NCBI RefSeq assembly: GCF_030546645.1 | Contig: NZ_JAUOTO010000002.1 | Span: 1,116,001 to 1,180,000 of the forward strand | Direction of reading: 5' to 3' | From: Flavitalea plasmicola | GTDB taxonomy: Bacteria; Bacteroidota; Bacteroidia; Chitinophagales; Chitinophagaceae | DNA: 64,000 bases | Part shown: one piece after another, positions 36,399 through 45,959 of the stretch | How positions within the stretch are numbered: position 1 is the first letter of the stretch | How the letters are laid out: each line of letters begins with the position of its first letter | The notes under the pieces: model-generated | What the model was told of the DNA's origin: nothing | Seen by the model: the letters and a program-made list of their open reading frames with translations, nothing else | The model's database searches: none | Position numbers and translations under genes: made by a program

Positions 36399-37421
36399 TC
36401 AGCTTTTACCATTCACAATTTCAGTAAAAGTTTTTTTGCCGGATACAAAATATTGCCATGCAATGCTATGTGTATACCAGCCATGGAGGGTTCCTCCTCT
36501 CCTTATAGGGAAAACGCTCTGTTTTCGCTTGAATAACAACCATTTAATAAAGCCGAAATGCGCCTCCAGCACCGCCAGGAAGTACACCCCCTCCCCCGCC
36601 AGCAACGATTTCCAGGCCGAAATGGTATCCAGGAAGAAGCGAAAAGGGATCTTCCAGACCAGCTGTCTGCCCGGCAGATTTTTGGCCATCATGATCAGGT
36701 TGTTCCGGAAATTCAGGAATACCTTTCGTTCATTGCCTTTCGGCAGGGTACCGCCCCCCAGGTGATAGACCACCGAGTCTGCGCAAACATACACCTTGTA
36801 GCCCGCCAGCTGCAGACGCCAGCAGAAATCGATCTCTTCCTGGTGTGCGAAGAAATAGCCGTCAAGGCCGCCCAGCTCGTGATATAACGCCGCACGGACA
36901 AACATAGCGCATCCTCCCGCCCAGAAAATGGGCTCCGTCTGGTCATATTGCCCCTCGTCCTTCTCACAGGCATCGAATACCCTTCCCCTGGCAAAAGGGT
37001 AGCCCAGGAAATCCAGCCATCCGCCGGCAGCCCCTGCATATTCGAACAGCGACTTGTTAGCATACATCCGGATCTTGGGCTGGCATGCGCCGATGGAAGG
37101 GTCCTTCTCCATCAGGTCCAGCACAGGTTCTATCCACCCCGGTTCTACTTCCACGTCCGAATTCAACAACACATAATAGTCACTTTTCACCTGGGGCAAT
37201 GCCTGGTTGTAACCTCCCGCAAAACCATAATTCCTATCCAGCTCAATGATCCTCACCTGTGGGAAACACTCCTTCAAAAAAGATACCGAATCATCCGTAG
37301 AGGCATTGTCGGCAACGATCACTTCCATCGTGGGGCAGGTGCTGGCCATTACAGAAGGTAGGAAATTTTCCAGGTGCTTTCGACCGTTGAAGTTCAGAAT
37401 TACAATGGCTATAGTTGGCAC
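36399..37421 (-). CDS. Glycosyltransferase family 2
   Basis: 340 residues. The GT-A nucleotide-sugar core opens with IAIVILNFNGRKHLENFLPSV, followed by VIVADNASTDDS and the metal-binding LLNSDVEV. ELDRNYGFAGGYNQA and an EEIDFCWRLQLAGYKV segment are typical of rhamnosyltransferase-like GT2 enzymes. A C-terminal hydrophobic stretch may anchor it to the membrane. It likely adds sugar to a surface glycan; donor and acceptor are unknown. Confidence 0.9.
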   Translation of the reverse strand: MPTIAIVILNFNGRKHLENFLPSVMASTCPTMEVIVADNASTDDSVSFLKECFPQVRIIELDRNYGFAGGYNQALPQVKSDYYVLLNSDVEVEPGWIEPVLDLMEKDPSIGACQPKIRMYANKSLFEYAGAAGGWLDFLGYPFARGRVFDACEKDEGQYDQTEPIFWAGGCAMFVRAALYHELGGLDGYFFAHQEEIDFCWRLQLAGYKVYVCADSVVYHLGGGTLPKGNERKVFLNFRNNLIMMAKNLPGRQLVWKIPFRFFLDTISAWKSLLAGEGVYFLAVLEAHFGFIKWLLFKRKQSVFPIRRGGTLHGWYTHSIAWQYFVSGKKTFTEIVNGKS

Positions 37422-37499
37422 TATACTTATCGGTTAATAAAATAAAGCTCAAAAATAAGGTAATAGACATTTAGTGGGGTGGTTTTTATAAATTCGTCT

Positions 37500-38648
37500 A
37501 TGATTCGATCATTGCTTAACTGGAGATCACTGCTGGCACTTATAGCCATCGTCATCGTGAGCGCGACTATTTTTTACTCGCAATATCTCTCCGGGAAGAT
37601 CGCCGCCGATGAAAGACAAAAAGTAGCGCTGTGGGTAGGCGCCAGCAAAGCTATCATCAGCAATCCGGGCATGGACCTCACCCTTCCCAACCTCATCCGG
37701 AATGGACAGCAATCCATTCCCATCATCGAGACCAATGAGGCTGACAGCATCATGGGCTATATCAACCTGGATTCGTCCAAGGCAGCCACCGACAAAAATT
37801 ACCTTTATCATCAGCTGAAGAAATTCCGGTCCGAGAACCATCCCCTGGAGTTCAAGATCAGCGACAGTCCGTATATAGCGAACCGCTATTATTATGGTCA
37901 TACCACACTGCTCGACGAAGTAAGGTATTATCCTATGGTACAACTGGCCATCGTCGCACTATTCATCTTTTTCATACTTTACTCCATTACCATACGCAAC
38001 ACGGCCACCCAGAACCAGCTATGGGCGGGCATGGCCAAGGAAACGGCCCACCAGCTGGGTACGCCCGTCTCTTCCCTGGAAGGTTGGGTGGAAATGCTAA
38101 AGGAAAGTGAGCTGGACCCTCGCACCGTGCAGGAGATCCAAAAAGACGTGGACAGGCTGAAGCTGGTATCCGACAGGTTTGGTAAGATCGGCAGCAAGCC
38201 CCAGTTGGAAGAAAGAGACCTGCTGGGCCAGATAAAGTATATGGTAGAGTACATCCGCAAAAGGGCTGCCGGCAGGGTTCAGTTCATCGTCAACACCCCG
38301 GAGAAGGAAAAACTCTATGCCCGTATTTCAGGTCCCCTTTTCGACTGGGTCATCGAAAATCTTCTCAAAAATGCCCTGGATGCTATGGAAGGAAAAGGAA
38401 GTATCTCCGTCACCATCCAGGACCTGGAAAAGGAAATACTGGTGGATGTCACCGATACGGGCAAAGGCATCGCCCCCAAAAATCTCCAAAAGGTCTTCAA
38501 ACCCGGCTTTACCACCAAAAAACGCGGCTGGGGCCTGGGCCTGAGCCTCTCCAAACGCATTATTGAACAATACCATAAGGGCCAGCTCTTTGTCCGGCAG
38601 TCGGAGCCTGGCAAGGGCACTACCTTCCGGATCGTACTGAAAAAGTAG
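37500..38648 (+). CDS. Membrane sensor histidine kinase
   Basis: 382 residues from ATG 37500 (MIRSLLNWRS); a GTG seven codons upstream is possible. Two membrane spans (about 10-30 and 140-160) bracket a small sensor domain. The H box is ETAHQLGTPVSSLEGW, a form common in Bacteroidota kinases that lack a classical HEL/HEI. ATPase boxes are ENLLKNALDAM, DVTDTGKGI and GWGLGLSLSKRI. No regulator gene is adjacent. Confidence 0.9.
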   Translation: MIRSLLNWRSLLALIAIVIVSATIFYSQYLSGKIAADERQKVALWVGASKAIISNPGMDLTLPNLIRNGQQSIPIIETNEADSIMGYINLDSSKAATDKNYLYHQLKKFRSENHPLEFKISDSPYIANRYYYGHTTLLDEVRYYPMVQLAIVALFIFFILYSITIRNTATQNQLWAGMAKETAHQLGTPVSSLEGWVEMLKESELDPRTVQEIQKDVDRLKLVSDRFGKIGSKPQLEERDLLGQIKYMVEYIRKRAAGRVQFIVNTPEKEKLYARISGPLFDWVIENLLKNALDAMEGKGSISVTIQDLEKEILVDVTDTGKGIAPKNLQKVFKPGFTTKKRGWGLGLSLSKRIIEQYHKGQLFVRQSEPGKGTTFRIVLKK

Positions 38649-38710
38649 ACTGCCATCTCCTTTTTTCAAAAAGCCCCGGCAAAAACGCTGGAAAATCTTC
38701 CCAAAATTCC

Positions 38711-38718
38711 TACATTTG
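38711..38718 (+). promoter_or_regulatory. Promoter -7 box TACATTTG for tRNA-Leu(GAG)
   Basis: A perfect TAnnTTTG match 31 bases upstream of the tRNA 5' end. Confidence 0.65.
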
Positions 38719-38749
38719 CACCCTCTTCAAAAGTTGAGCACACAAGGTA

Positions 38750-38833
38750 GCGTGGGTGGCGAAATTGGTAGACGCACTACTTTGAGGTGGTAGCGCCCGA
38801 AAGGGTGTGTGAGTTCGAATCTCATCCCGCGCA
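38750..38833 (+). tRNA. tRNA-Leu (anticodon GAG), integration target
   Basis: 84 nt. The acceptor GCGTGGG pairs with CCCGCGC, the anticodon stem encloses GAG, there is a long variable arm and the T-arm reads GAGTTCGAATCTC. CCA is not encoded. A tyrosine recombinase gene follows within 75 bp, so the 3' end of this tRNA is the probable crossover target of the element to the right. Confidence 0.95.
38810..38833 (+). other. Probable attL (tRNA-Leu 3' end)
   Basis: The T-arm and acceptor of tRNA-Leu(GAG) directly precede the integrase gene. Elements of this type leave a copy of the tRNA 3' end at their far border; no second copy is seen in this window, so attR should lie to the right of 64,000. 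Confidence 0.5.
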
Positions 38834-38837
38834 CAAC

Positions 38838-38870
38838 AGAACGGTCTGAAAGTCAGACCGTTCTCTTTTT
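38838..38870 (+). terminator. Terminator between tRNA-Leu(GAG) and the integrase gene
   Basis: AGAACGGTCTGA (38838-38849) pairs perfectly with TCAGACCGTTCT (38853-38864), followed by CTTTTTT. Confidence 0.9.
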
Positions 38871-38879
38871 TAAAAAACT

Positions 38880-38903
38880 ACAGTGACCAAAACAGTGACC
38901 AAC
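38880..38903 (+). repeat. Two 12-bp direct repeats ACAGTGACCAAM before the integrase
   Basis: ACAGTGACCAAA at 38880 is followed at 38892 by ACAGTGACCAAC, exactly 12 bp apart, between the tRNA and the integrase start. Tandem short repeats at this place may be arm-type integrase-binding sites. Confidence 0.5.
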
Positions 38904-38905
38904 AC

Positions 38906-40117
38906 GTGGCAAGGTTTGGAAAATATCGGCCTCCTGTCCTTTACAAGGGCAAACGGTGGTGGATTGAATATCAATTCCGCGTGCCCCCGTCTGTCCGTCA
39001 CTTACACAAAAACAAGACCTGGGAGAAGTTCCGCGTCTTCGAAGACATTAACCGCTACAAGTCTGACGAGTACGCCCAGGCTCTTTTAACCGCGATCAAC
39101 TTCGCTTTAAAGGAGGGCTTCGACCCATTCGAGTACGAACAACAGTTTCAAAAGCAAATCCAGCAGGAAATCGCCCCCGCATCGGTCAAAGACAAGGTTT
39201 GGACGATTACGCAGGGGTTGAGCTATTTCCTGCAAAAATGGGAGAAGCGGAATAACGAAGATTCCACGCTTCGCCGGTACAAGCATCCGATTGAGCTACT
39301 GACTCAATGGCTGACCCTGCGGAAAATGCAACATCAACCGCTCGATATTTTGACCGACGAGCATATTGAGGCATTTTTAGAAGAGGGGAAGGAACAGCAT
39401 GAATGGAGCAGCCGCACCTATAACAATCATAAAGGATTTTTACAGACGATCTTCAAGTTCCTGGTCGATAAGGGGATCATGAAGTCGAACCCTTGCATCG
39501 GGATTGCCCTTAAAAAGACGAAATCCCAAAAGCACAAATACTACGACCAACGGAAATTCGAGACGATCCGGGAATTGCTCAAAAAGCATGATCCGGTTTT
39601 GTTTCTGGCGGCAAGGCTAGTTTATTACCTGTGCATCCGTTCTGACAAGGAACTGAAGTATTTTAAGATAGGCAACATTTTCCTTGATCGGAAGCAGGTT
39701 TTGATTACGGCGGACGAGAGCAAGACGGACAGTGACAGGTATATCCCGATTGCCGACGAGATTTTGCCGGAACTGGAATACTTGGTGAAAAACTACCCGC
39801 TCGATTATTATGTGATCGGCCCCGGTTCGAGGAATAAGTTTATCCGGGAGAATACGCCCGGACGGATACCCTTTGGCCGGAATTTTCTGTCAGCCCGTTT
39901 CGCCAAAATCCGGCAGTTGGCAGGGTTCAGCAGTGACTATACGCTGTATGGATTCAAGCACACGCGGATCGTTCACCTCAAGCGCGACGGGGGGAAAGAC
40001 CCCGACATTATGCAGCTAACGGGGCATACCACCTATGAGGCGTATTCCGCGTATTTGCGTGACCTGGGGATGGAGGGCGACCCCGACGCGATCAATCAAA
40101 TCAGCCGGAAGTTTTAG
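38906..40117 (+). CDS. Tyrosine recombinase (integrase of the tRNA-Leu element)
   Basis: 403 residues from GTG 38906; no upstream ATG is in frame. An N-terminal arm-binding region (YKGKRWWIEYQF) and SAM-like core-binding domain (WLTLRKMQHQPLDILTDEHI) precede the catalytic domain. The catalytic set is Arg in YLCIRSDKEL, HTRIVHLKRDG (HxxR) and TGHTTYEAYSAYLRDL with the Tyr nucleophile. The first-box Arg context is unusual (IRSDKEL rather than LRxSEL). Position next to tRNA-Leu implies it integrates and excises the element. Confidence 0.9.
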   Translation: MARFGKYRPPVLYKGKRWWIEYQFRVPPSVRHLHKNKTWEKFRVFEDINRYKSDEYAQALLTAINFALKEGFDPFEYEQQFQKQIQQEIAPASVKDKVWTITQGLSYFLQKWEKRNNEDSTLRRYKHPIELLTQWLTLRKMQHQPLDILTDEHIEAFLEEGKEQHEWSSRTYNNHKGFLQTIFKFLVDKGIMKSNPCIGIALKKTKSQKHKYYDQRKFETIRELLKKHDPVLFLAARLVYYLCIRSDKELKYFKIGNIFLDRKQVLITADESKTDSDRYIPIADEILPELEYLVKNYPLDYYVIGPGSRNKFIRENTPGRIPFGRNFLSARFAKIRQLAGFSSDYTLYGFKHTRIVHLKRDGGKDPDIMQLTGHTTYEAYSAYLRDLGMEGDPDAINQISRKF

Positions 40118-40186
40118 GTTCTTACCCAATACAATTTTTTTCTATATATTAGCGGTGTTCTACATAACACCCCGAGAACCTTAAAC

Positions 40187-42280
40187 ATGAAAATATTTAA
40201 AATTCAAATCGAGAATTATCGACTATTAAAAGATTTTGCAATTGATTTAGAAGATGAGCTTTCTTTAATTATTGGCAAAAACAATACAGGAAAAACGTCG
40301 ATTTTATCTGTCCTCGAAAAGTTCCTTAATCAGTCCGAAAGGAATAAATTTTCATTTGATGATTTTAATATAGTTTTCAAAAATTCCCTGAAGACACTGT
40401 TGACCGCACCAACAGATGTAGCTGAGGCAGACTTTGTTCCAATGGGAATAACTTTGAAGTTGTTTATCGAATACACCGAAACAGATAACCTTGCTAACGT
40501 CAGCCGAGTCATGATGGATTTAGACCCTGACAATAATGTAATTGTCCTGGGATTTGAATATCTATTAGGCTTTACAGAGTATAAAACTCTAAAAGCAGAC
40601 TTTAAAGACTTTACAGCTAAAGAAAATCATAAGAAAACAGAAAGCCCCGATTATCAAATTCTCGGGGTTTTTGATTTTTTAAAAGAGCACCATAGCAAAT
40701 ATTTTCAACCTCACAGGAAGTCCTACGAATTTGACAAAGGCGCAAAATCCATCAACAACTCAAATTACATTGACCTAATAAAGGAAGAAATTAGTGTTAA
40801 GGATATAATTAATTTCAAATTCATCTCTGCAAGGAGAGATGTTACAAATAAGGAACTGGATAAAACACTTTCAGGACAAACTTCAAAAATATACAAACGG
40901 ACTGAAGCCAATGAAGAGCAAACACAGGCTGTAGAAAAATTCAAAGACACATTAAGTAATACAGATGTTAGTCTTAGCAAAATATATTCGAGCCTTTTTG
41001 CCGATATAGTTAAGAAGGTAAAAAGTTTTGGGGGAGTTCGTCCAAATGACTCTGATATTGAAATTATCTCCACGTTACAGCACAGAGAGTTACTAGAAGG
41101 AAACACTACTGTCGTTTACCGACACGATTCCGACAATCAGTTGCCAGAAAATTACAATGGCTTAGGGTATATGAACCTAATAAGCATGATTTTTGAAATC
41201 GAAATCCTGGTGCAAGAATTTAAAAGAGAAATGGACAAAAAACCGGCGGATATTAATTTGCTGTTTATTGAGGAACCAGAGGCTCATACTCATCCACAAA
41301 TGCAGTATGTTTTTATCAAGAATATAAAACAACTTTTAAAAGAAGGAATTGTCCGATCAGACGGACAATCTCGAAACCTACAATATATAATTAGTACCCA
41401 TTCGTCCCATATCGTAGCTGATAGTGATTTTGACGATATAAAATATCTCAAGCGAGAAAACAATGATGGAGTAATAGCTAAAAATCTAAAAGACTTACAA
41501 AAGGAATACAACACCGAAACAGGCCAATACCAATTCCTCACACAATACCTAACAATAAGTAGGGCTGAAATATTTTTCGCAGATAAGGCTATTTTAATAG
41601 AAGGAGATACCGAGCGGATTCTTATCCCAACAATCATGCGAAAAATTGACAATGACGAGCTTGCGAGAATAAGTGCGGCTAGTGAAACCGATCAGTATCT
41701 TCCGCTACTTTCTCAAAATATATCAATTGTTGAGGTCGGAGCATATTGTCACATCTTTGAACGATTTATAGATTTTATTGGTATTAAATCGCTCTTACTA
41801 ACAGACCTGGATGCTGTCGATGGGGCAGGGAAAAAGTGTGAGGTATCGGCAGGGACTTCCTATTCCAACGAAGCTTTAACTTTCTTTTTTGGAAGTGCAA
41901 GTCTTGCTGACCTGATGGGATACGTCATTACAAATAAATGCTTCAAAAAAGTAGCTGGCGTTTGGACTTCCGATGCAAATGGGTCGTTGTGTGTAGCTTA
42001 CCAAGTTGCGGAATCGGGCTATACCGCCAGGAGTTTTGAGGACGCTTTTATAAATATTAATAGGAGTTTTATTACGCCGATAAAGGACAAATTCAAGGGC
42101 TTCCAAAACCGAGATTTATTTGATGATACAACAAACGACGCTTACAAATTGGCTTCGGATTGCATAAAGAAAAAAACTCATTTTGCCTTAGACATTATCT
42201 TTAACAGCAATAGTGATTTTAGCAATTGGCAAGTCCCATTATACATTAAAGAAGGTTTACTATGGCTCAAACAAGACTAA
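40187..42280 (+). CDS. gajA: Gabija-like GajA: OLD-family ATPase with TOPRIM nuclease
   Basis: 697 residues. The ABC-type ATPase has Walker A GKNNTGKT near residue 31 and Walker B LLFIEEPEAHTHP near 358, with a STHSSHI switch after it. The TOPRIM nuclease follows with the acidic pair ILIEGDTER near 469 and LLLTDLDAVD near 537. In Gabija, GajA nicks DNA when phage depletes NTPs. The next gene, overlapping by 19 bp, is a UvrD-like helicase, the GajB partner. Codon use is more AT-rich than in the integrase before it, suggesting separately acquired cargo. Confidence 0.85.
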   Translation: MKIFKIQIENYRLLKDFAIDLEDELSLIIGKNNTGKTSILSVLEKFLNQSERNKFSFDDFNIVFKNSLKTLLTAPTDVAEADFVPMGITLKLFIEYTETDNLANVSRVMMDLDPDNNVIVLGFEYLLGFTEYKTLKADFKDFTAKENHKKTESPDYQILGVFDFLKEHHSKYFQPHRKSYEFDKGAKSINNSNYIDLIKEEISVKDIINFKFISARRDVTNKELDKTLSGQTSKIYKRTEANEEQTQAVEKFKDTLSNTDVSLSKIYSSLFADIVKKVKSFGGVRPNDSDIEIISTLQHRELLEGNTTVVYRHDSDNQLPENYNGLGYMNLISMIFEIEILVQEFKREMDKKPADINLLFIEEPEAHTHPQMQYVFIKNIKQLLKEGIVRSDGQSRNLQYIISTHSSHIVADSDFDDIKYLKRENNDGVIAKNLKDLQKEYNTETGQYQFLTQYLTISRAEIFFADKAILIEGDTERILIPTIMRKIDNDELARISAASETDQYLPLLSQNISIVEVGAYCHIFERFIDFIGIKSLLLTDLDAVDGAGKKCEVSAGTSYSNEALTFFFGSASLADLMGYVITNKCFKKVAGVWTSDANGSLCVAYQVAESGYTARSFEDAFININRSFITPIKDKFKGFQNRDLFDDTTNDAYKLASDCIKKKTHFALDIIFNSNSDFSNWQVPLYIKEGLLWLKQD

Positions 42281-44190
42281 TTCTTGAACCCGAGGTGCAA
42301 GAAGTTCTACAGAACGTGGATCAAGGACGTAATTTTCTTCTAAGTGGCGGCGCAGGAAGCGGAAAAACATATTCCCTTGTTCAAGTCATAAAGCAGCTTT
42401 TCGAAGAGAATCCGACGACCAAGATTGCATGTATAACTTATACAAACGCTGCCGTTCGAGAAATTGAACATAGAGTTGACCACAGTAATTTAATTGTATC
42501 TACAATACACGATTTTCTTTGGGACACCATAAAGCACTTCCAAAAGGAACTTAAAGAATGCCTTGTTGAGTTGGCAAATGACCCTGATATTGCGTTGATA
42601 AATATTGATGACCGAAACGACATCCCTGAAGATTATTTCGACTCATTTCCGGATGGTATTCAATATAAAGAATATCTACGTCTACGAGAGGGAATAATTT
42701 CACATGATGAACTGCTCGTCCTAGCAAACAGACTCTTTAATAAATACCCAAAGATTAGCAGCATAACTAAAGATAAATACAAATACATTTTCATCGATGA
42801 ATATCAAGACACTAGCAAGTTTGTAATTGATTTACTTTTGAACCATTTCAAGAAAAGCTCAAAGAAAAATATCTTAGGATTTTTTGGAGATGCAATGCAA
42901 TCAATTTACGAAGATGGAATAGGCAACCTGGACGGCTATAAGGGAACATCGCCTGATCAAGTAGTAGAAGTAAAAAAGGCTCAGAATAGAAGAAATCCGC
43001 AAAAGGTCATTGATTTAGCTAACCTTTTACGCACCGATGGTATTACGCAAGTCCCATCTACAGATTTGAATGCGCCCAACATGGTCGGAGGTGTTGTAAA
43101 GCAAGGGAGCGTAAAGTTTATTTACTCAAGCAATAGTGACTTTTCAAGAATTAAACAACACCTTAAAGATAATCTAGGTTGGCCCGTTGACGACCCTGCA
43201 AAAACAAAGGAATTAAATTTAACCCACAATTTAATCGCAGATAAAGCTGAGTTTCGATCTTTGATGGATATATACGACAAAGATCAGATTTTAGCTTACC
43301 GGAACAGAATCAAAAAATACATCAAAGAACAAGACATTACTGACGACTTTTCAACTCACTCGTTTGGTGAAGTGATTGAGCATTTGAAGGCCGGAAAGGC
43401 CGGGGCTGCACTAAACCCTATTAACCCAACGGCTGGAATGCAAACATTCATAGATGCTCACCCAGTCCTTTTTCAGATTGCTCTCGCTTATAATTATGGT
43501 GAATTTTCGAAGCTCTACGTCGATAAAGATCAATTGTTAGATGATAAAAAACAGTCTGAAGATGTTGAAAGCAGAAAAGGTTCAAAAAGAGATAATCTCA
43601 TCAAGCATCTGTTCAAAATACAGAATAATATATCGTTATATTTAAACAGACAATTCAACGAGTTCTTGCGAGTTACAGATTTTAGAAACCGAATAACAAG
43701 CGTAGAAAGCAAGAGAGTTTTAAAACAAAACATAGAAACCCTTACAAATGTTGGGGATAAAACAATTGAAGAAGTAATTCAAGAAGCCAACGATCTAGGC
43801 ATCTGCTTAATGGATGAATCTTTGGACAAATTCAAGCAAAGCAAAAAATACATTTACGACCAAGTAAAAGAGGTGAAATTCAAAGAATTTCAAAAACTAT
43901 ATTCTTATTTGGAAGGGCACACTCCATTTTCAACTCAACACAAAACTAAAGGATCAGAATTTAATACGGTTTTAGTTATCCTCGATAACGGCGGATGGAA
44001 CCACTATAATTTTTCCAATCTCTTTCTAAATTCCGGATCGCCTAGCGTCTTGTCACGGACTCAAAAAATATTTTATGTTTGTTGCACGCGGGCGATGGAA
44101 AATTTAGCGGTCTTCTTTCACAACCCAGGTCCTCAAGTGATTGCCAAAGCAAAAGAATGGTTTGGGGAAACTGAAGTGTTACAACTTTAA
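42262..44190 (+). CDS. gajB: Gabija-like GajB: UvrD/Rep-type helicase
   Basis: 642 residues, longer than the typical GajB of about 500. Superfamily 1 motifs in order: Q-like start, Walker A SGGAGSGKTYS near residue 28, CITYTNAAVREIEHRV (Ia), IFIDEYQDTS near 178 (II), AQNRRNPQKVIDLAN, HKTKGSEFNTVLVI (V) and FYVCCTRAMENLAV (VI). The start lies inside the end of gajA, so the two are translationally coupled. AT-rich like gajA. Confidence 0.85.
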   Translation: MAQTRLILEPEVQEVLQNVDQGRNFLLSGGAGSGKTYSLVQVIKQLFEENPTTKIACITYTNAAVREIEHRVDHSNLIVSTIHDFLWDTIKHFQKELKECLVELANDPDIALINIDDRNDIPEDYFDSFPDGIQYKEYLRLREGIISHDELLVLANRLFNKYPKISSITKDKYKYIFIDEYQDTSKFVIDLLLNHFKKSSKKNILGFFGDAMQSIYEDGIGNLDGYKGTSPDQVVEVKKAQNRRNPQKVIDLANLLRTDGITQVPSTDLNAPNMVGGVVKQGSVKFIYSSNSDFSRIKQHLKDNLGWPVDDPAKTKELNLTHNLIADKAEFRSLMDIYDKDQILAYRNRIKKYIKEQDITDDFSTHSFGEVIEHLKAGKAGAALNPINPTAGMQTFIDAHPVLFQIALAYNYGEFSKLYVDKDQLLDDKKQSEDVESRKGSKRDNLIKHLFKIQNNISLYLNRQFNEFLRVTDFRNRITSVESKRVLKQNIETLTNVGDKTIEEVIQEANDLGICLMDESLDKFKQSKKYIYDQVKEVKFKEFQKLYSYLEGHTPFSTQHKTKGSEFNTVLVILDNGGWNHYNFSNLFLNSGSPSVLSRTQKIFYVCCTRAMENLAVFFHNPGPQVIAKAKEWFGETEVLQL

Positions 44191-44510
44191 TTTTTTTACC
44201 AGATATCCTGCATCCATTTGAATTTTTGAGCAAGAGAAGCCCTTCGCTGTAAGCTGACCGATCAAATCTATACCTCATCACGGGGGAAAACTCCCGATAT
44301 TATATGTCAGGTAATCTTGACGATGTTAAGCAAATAAGCCGAAAGTCTTAACCTCTCCATACACGGTTATATAAATTGGTGCGAACGATTGGAAAAATCG
44401 GTTTTCGTTTGACATTTCCAGAATGTTTCCTTTATCACTTCTGGCCCGGCTGTACTTATATAAAATACGGGTGCAGCCGTTTTCAAATTCAATTTTCAAA
44501 GGAGATATTA
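44191..44510. other. 320-bp intergenic region, no gene seen
   Basis: Between the Gabija pair and the small HTH gene. No convincing reading frame or strong hairpin. A purine-rich AAGGAG at 44499-44504 is a clear Shine-Dalgarno for the next gene, which is unusual in Bacteroidota. Confidence 0.4.
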
Positions 44511-44741
44511 ATGTCAGGCAAGACCATACCTGCCGAACGATTAAGGCGTAAGAAAAATGTACAACCACCACCAGGATATATTACACGTGCGCAAGCAGCA
44601 AACCAAATCAAAAGATCAGTAAGCACTCTCGCTAAAGACGCAAAAAAGCGTCGTTATCTCGACTTCAAGAAAATAAGTAACGAGACCTTTTACAAACAAG
44701 CAGACGTCGACGAGTTCAAGAGAAAGCGACAAACTTTCTAA
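44511..44741 (+). CDS. Small helix-turn-helix (excisionase-like) protein
   Basis: 76 residues from ATG 44511, chosen because AAGGAG sits 7 bases upstream; a longer frame from 44376 lacks such a signal. ITRAQAANQIKRSVSTLAKDAKKRRYLDF with FYKQADVDEFKRKRQ fits a MerR/excisionase-type winged helix that ends in a basic tail. It might direct excision or regulate the neighbouring primase. Function is inferred from size, fold and setting. Confidence 0.6.
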   Translation: MSGKTIPAERLRRKKNVQPPPGYITRAQAANQIKRSVSTLAKDAKKRRYLDFKKISNETFYKQADVDEFKRKRQTF

Positions 44742-44821
44742 TTAACAAAAAAGAGGAAATCGCGTCAACGATTCCCCCTTTCCAATCTGCTCAACAATCA
44801 ATCAATCTTTGGAGATCGCCG

Positions 44822-45742
44822 ATGAATATCGAACAAGCGAAAACAATACCGCTGACTCAAATTTTAGACAAGCTAAATTTTAAACCTACAAGAGTAACCG
44901 GACACGACGCCTATTACAAATCGCCCTTCCGCAAGGAAAGGACTGCCAGTTTTCACGTCAATACCAAGAAAAACGTATGGTTTGACCAAGGCGACCCGAA
45001 CTGTAAGGGTGGTGATATAGTCAGTTTTGTCGAAAAGTGGCTGGAATACTCAGGTGTGGGACACACTAAATCGGATGCCCTTCGCTATATCGAAAACATG
45101 TGCGGGTATTCACCCTTCATTGCATCGGTTCAGAGTGAAGACCCGGTAGATGATGAGCCAGCCCTTGCGATCACCAGCAAACGGGCGATCAAAAACCCAG
45201 AGCTTGTCGAATATCTGGATTCTCGTGGCATCCCTAAAAGTGTGGCCGATAAATACTTGAAGGAAATAACCGTCTACAATCGGAAAAGCCGCAAGAGCAT
45301 CTTTGCTTTGGGGTTTGAGAATGACAACGGCGGTCACGAAATCCGTAATGTGTTTTATAAAGGCAGTACCAAGCCTAAATACATTACTTTCATCCGTGGA
45401 CTGAAAGGAGGACAGGGCGGAGCAATCCACCTGTTCGAGGGATGGTCAGATTATTTATCGGCCATCATTCAGTTTCGTGACGGGCAGAAGTTCAAAGACG
45501 ATGCAATTATACTCAATTCACTTTCTCTCTTATCCAAAGCGACACCGTATATCAAAGGATACGGCTATAAGACCGCCTTTACCTGGATGGATAACGACGA
45601 GCCAGGAAAACAAGCGACCGCCAATCTCGCTGCTTTTTTCAAGACCGAAGAAAACCTTACTCACAAACCCATGAACCACATTTACGCGCCCTATAAGGAC
45701 GTGAATGCGTGGCATATGGTGAAACTGGGCCTTACCGGATAG
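44822..45742 (+). CDS. Primase-like TOPRIM protein of mobile elements
   Basis: 306 residues. The N-terminal part has the DnaG-type pattern YKSPFRKERTASFHVN and WFDQGD with CKGGDIVSFV, but the full CHC2 cysteine set is missing, as I recall for many primases on Bacteroidota mobile elements. The TOPRIM half shows LFEGWSDYLSAI (Glu) and WMDNDEPGKQA (Asp-x-Asp). It probably primes the complementary strand after transfer or replication of the element. Confidence 0.8.
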   Translation: MNIEQAKTIPLTQILDKLNFKPTRVTGHDAYYKSPFRKERTASFHVNTKKNVWFDQGDPNCKGGDIVSFVEKWLEYSGVGHTKSDALRYIENMCGYSPFIASVQSEDPVDDEPALAITSKRAIKNPELVEYLDSRGIPKSVADKYLKEITVYNRKSRKSIFALGFENDNGGHEIRNVFYKGSTKPKYITFIRGLKGGQGGAIHLFEGWSDYLSAIIQFRDGQKFKDDAIILNSLSLLSKATPYIKGYGYKTAFTWMDNDEPGKQATANLAAFFKTEENLTHKPMNHIYAPYKDVNAWHMVKLGLTG

Positions 45743-45959
45743 TGCGCTGAAGGGGTCAATGACGGTGGGATGGTGCCAACCCGCCATCCTGCCGCATTGA
45801 TGGACAATGGAAAGCATGCCGAAGGCGCTTCCTTACTCCGATAAAAATTTTCGCCAGCCCAGGGCTTTCCCCGCCATACCAAAATTTTTCCCGGAACGGT
45901 CGCTATGACCTTCTGCGCGGGGCTTCCCTGTCATCAACAGCAGCAGGAAAGGCATTTTA

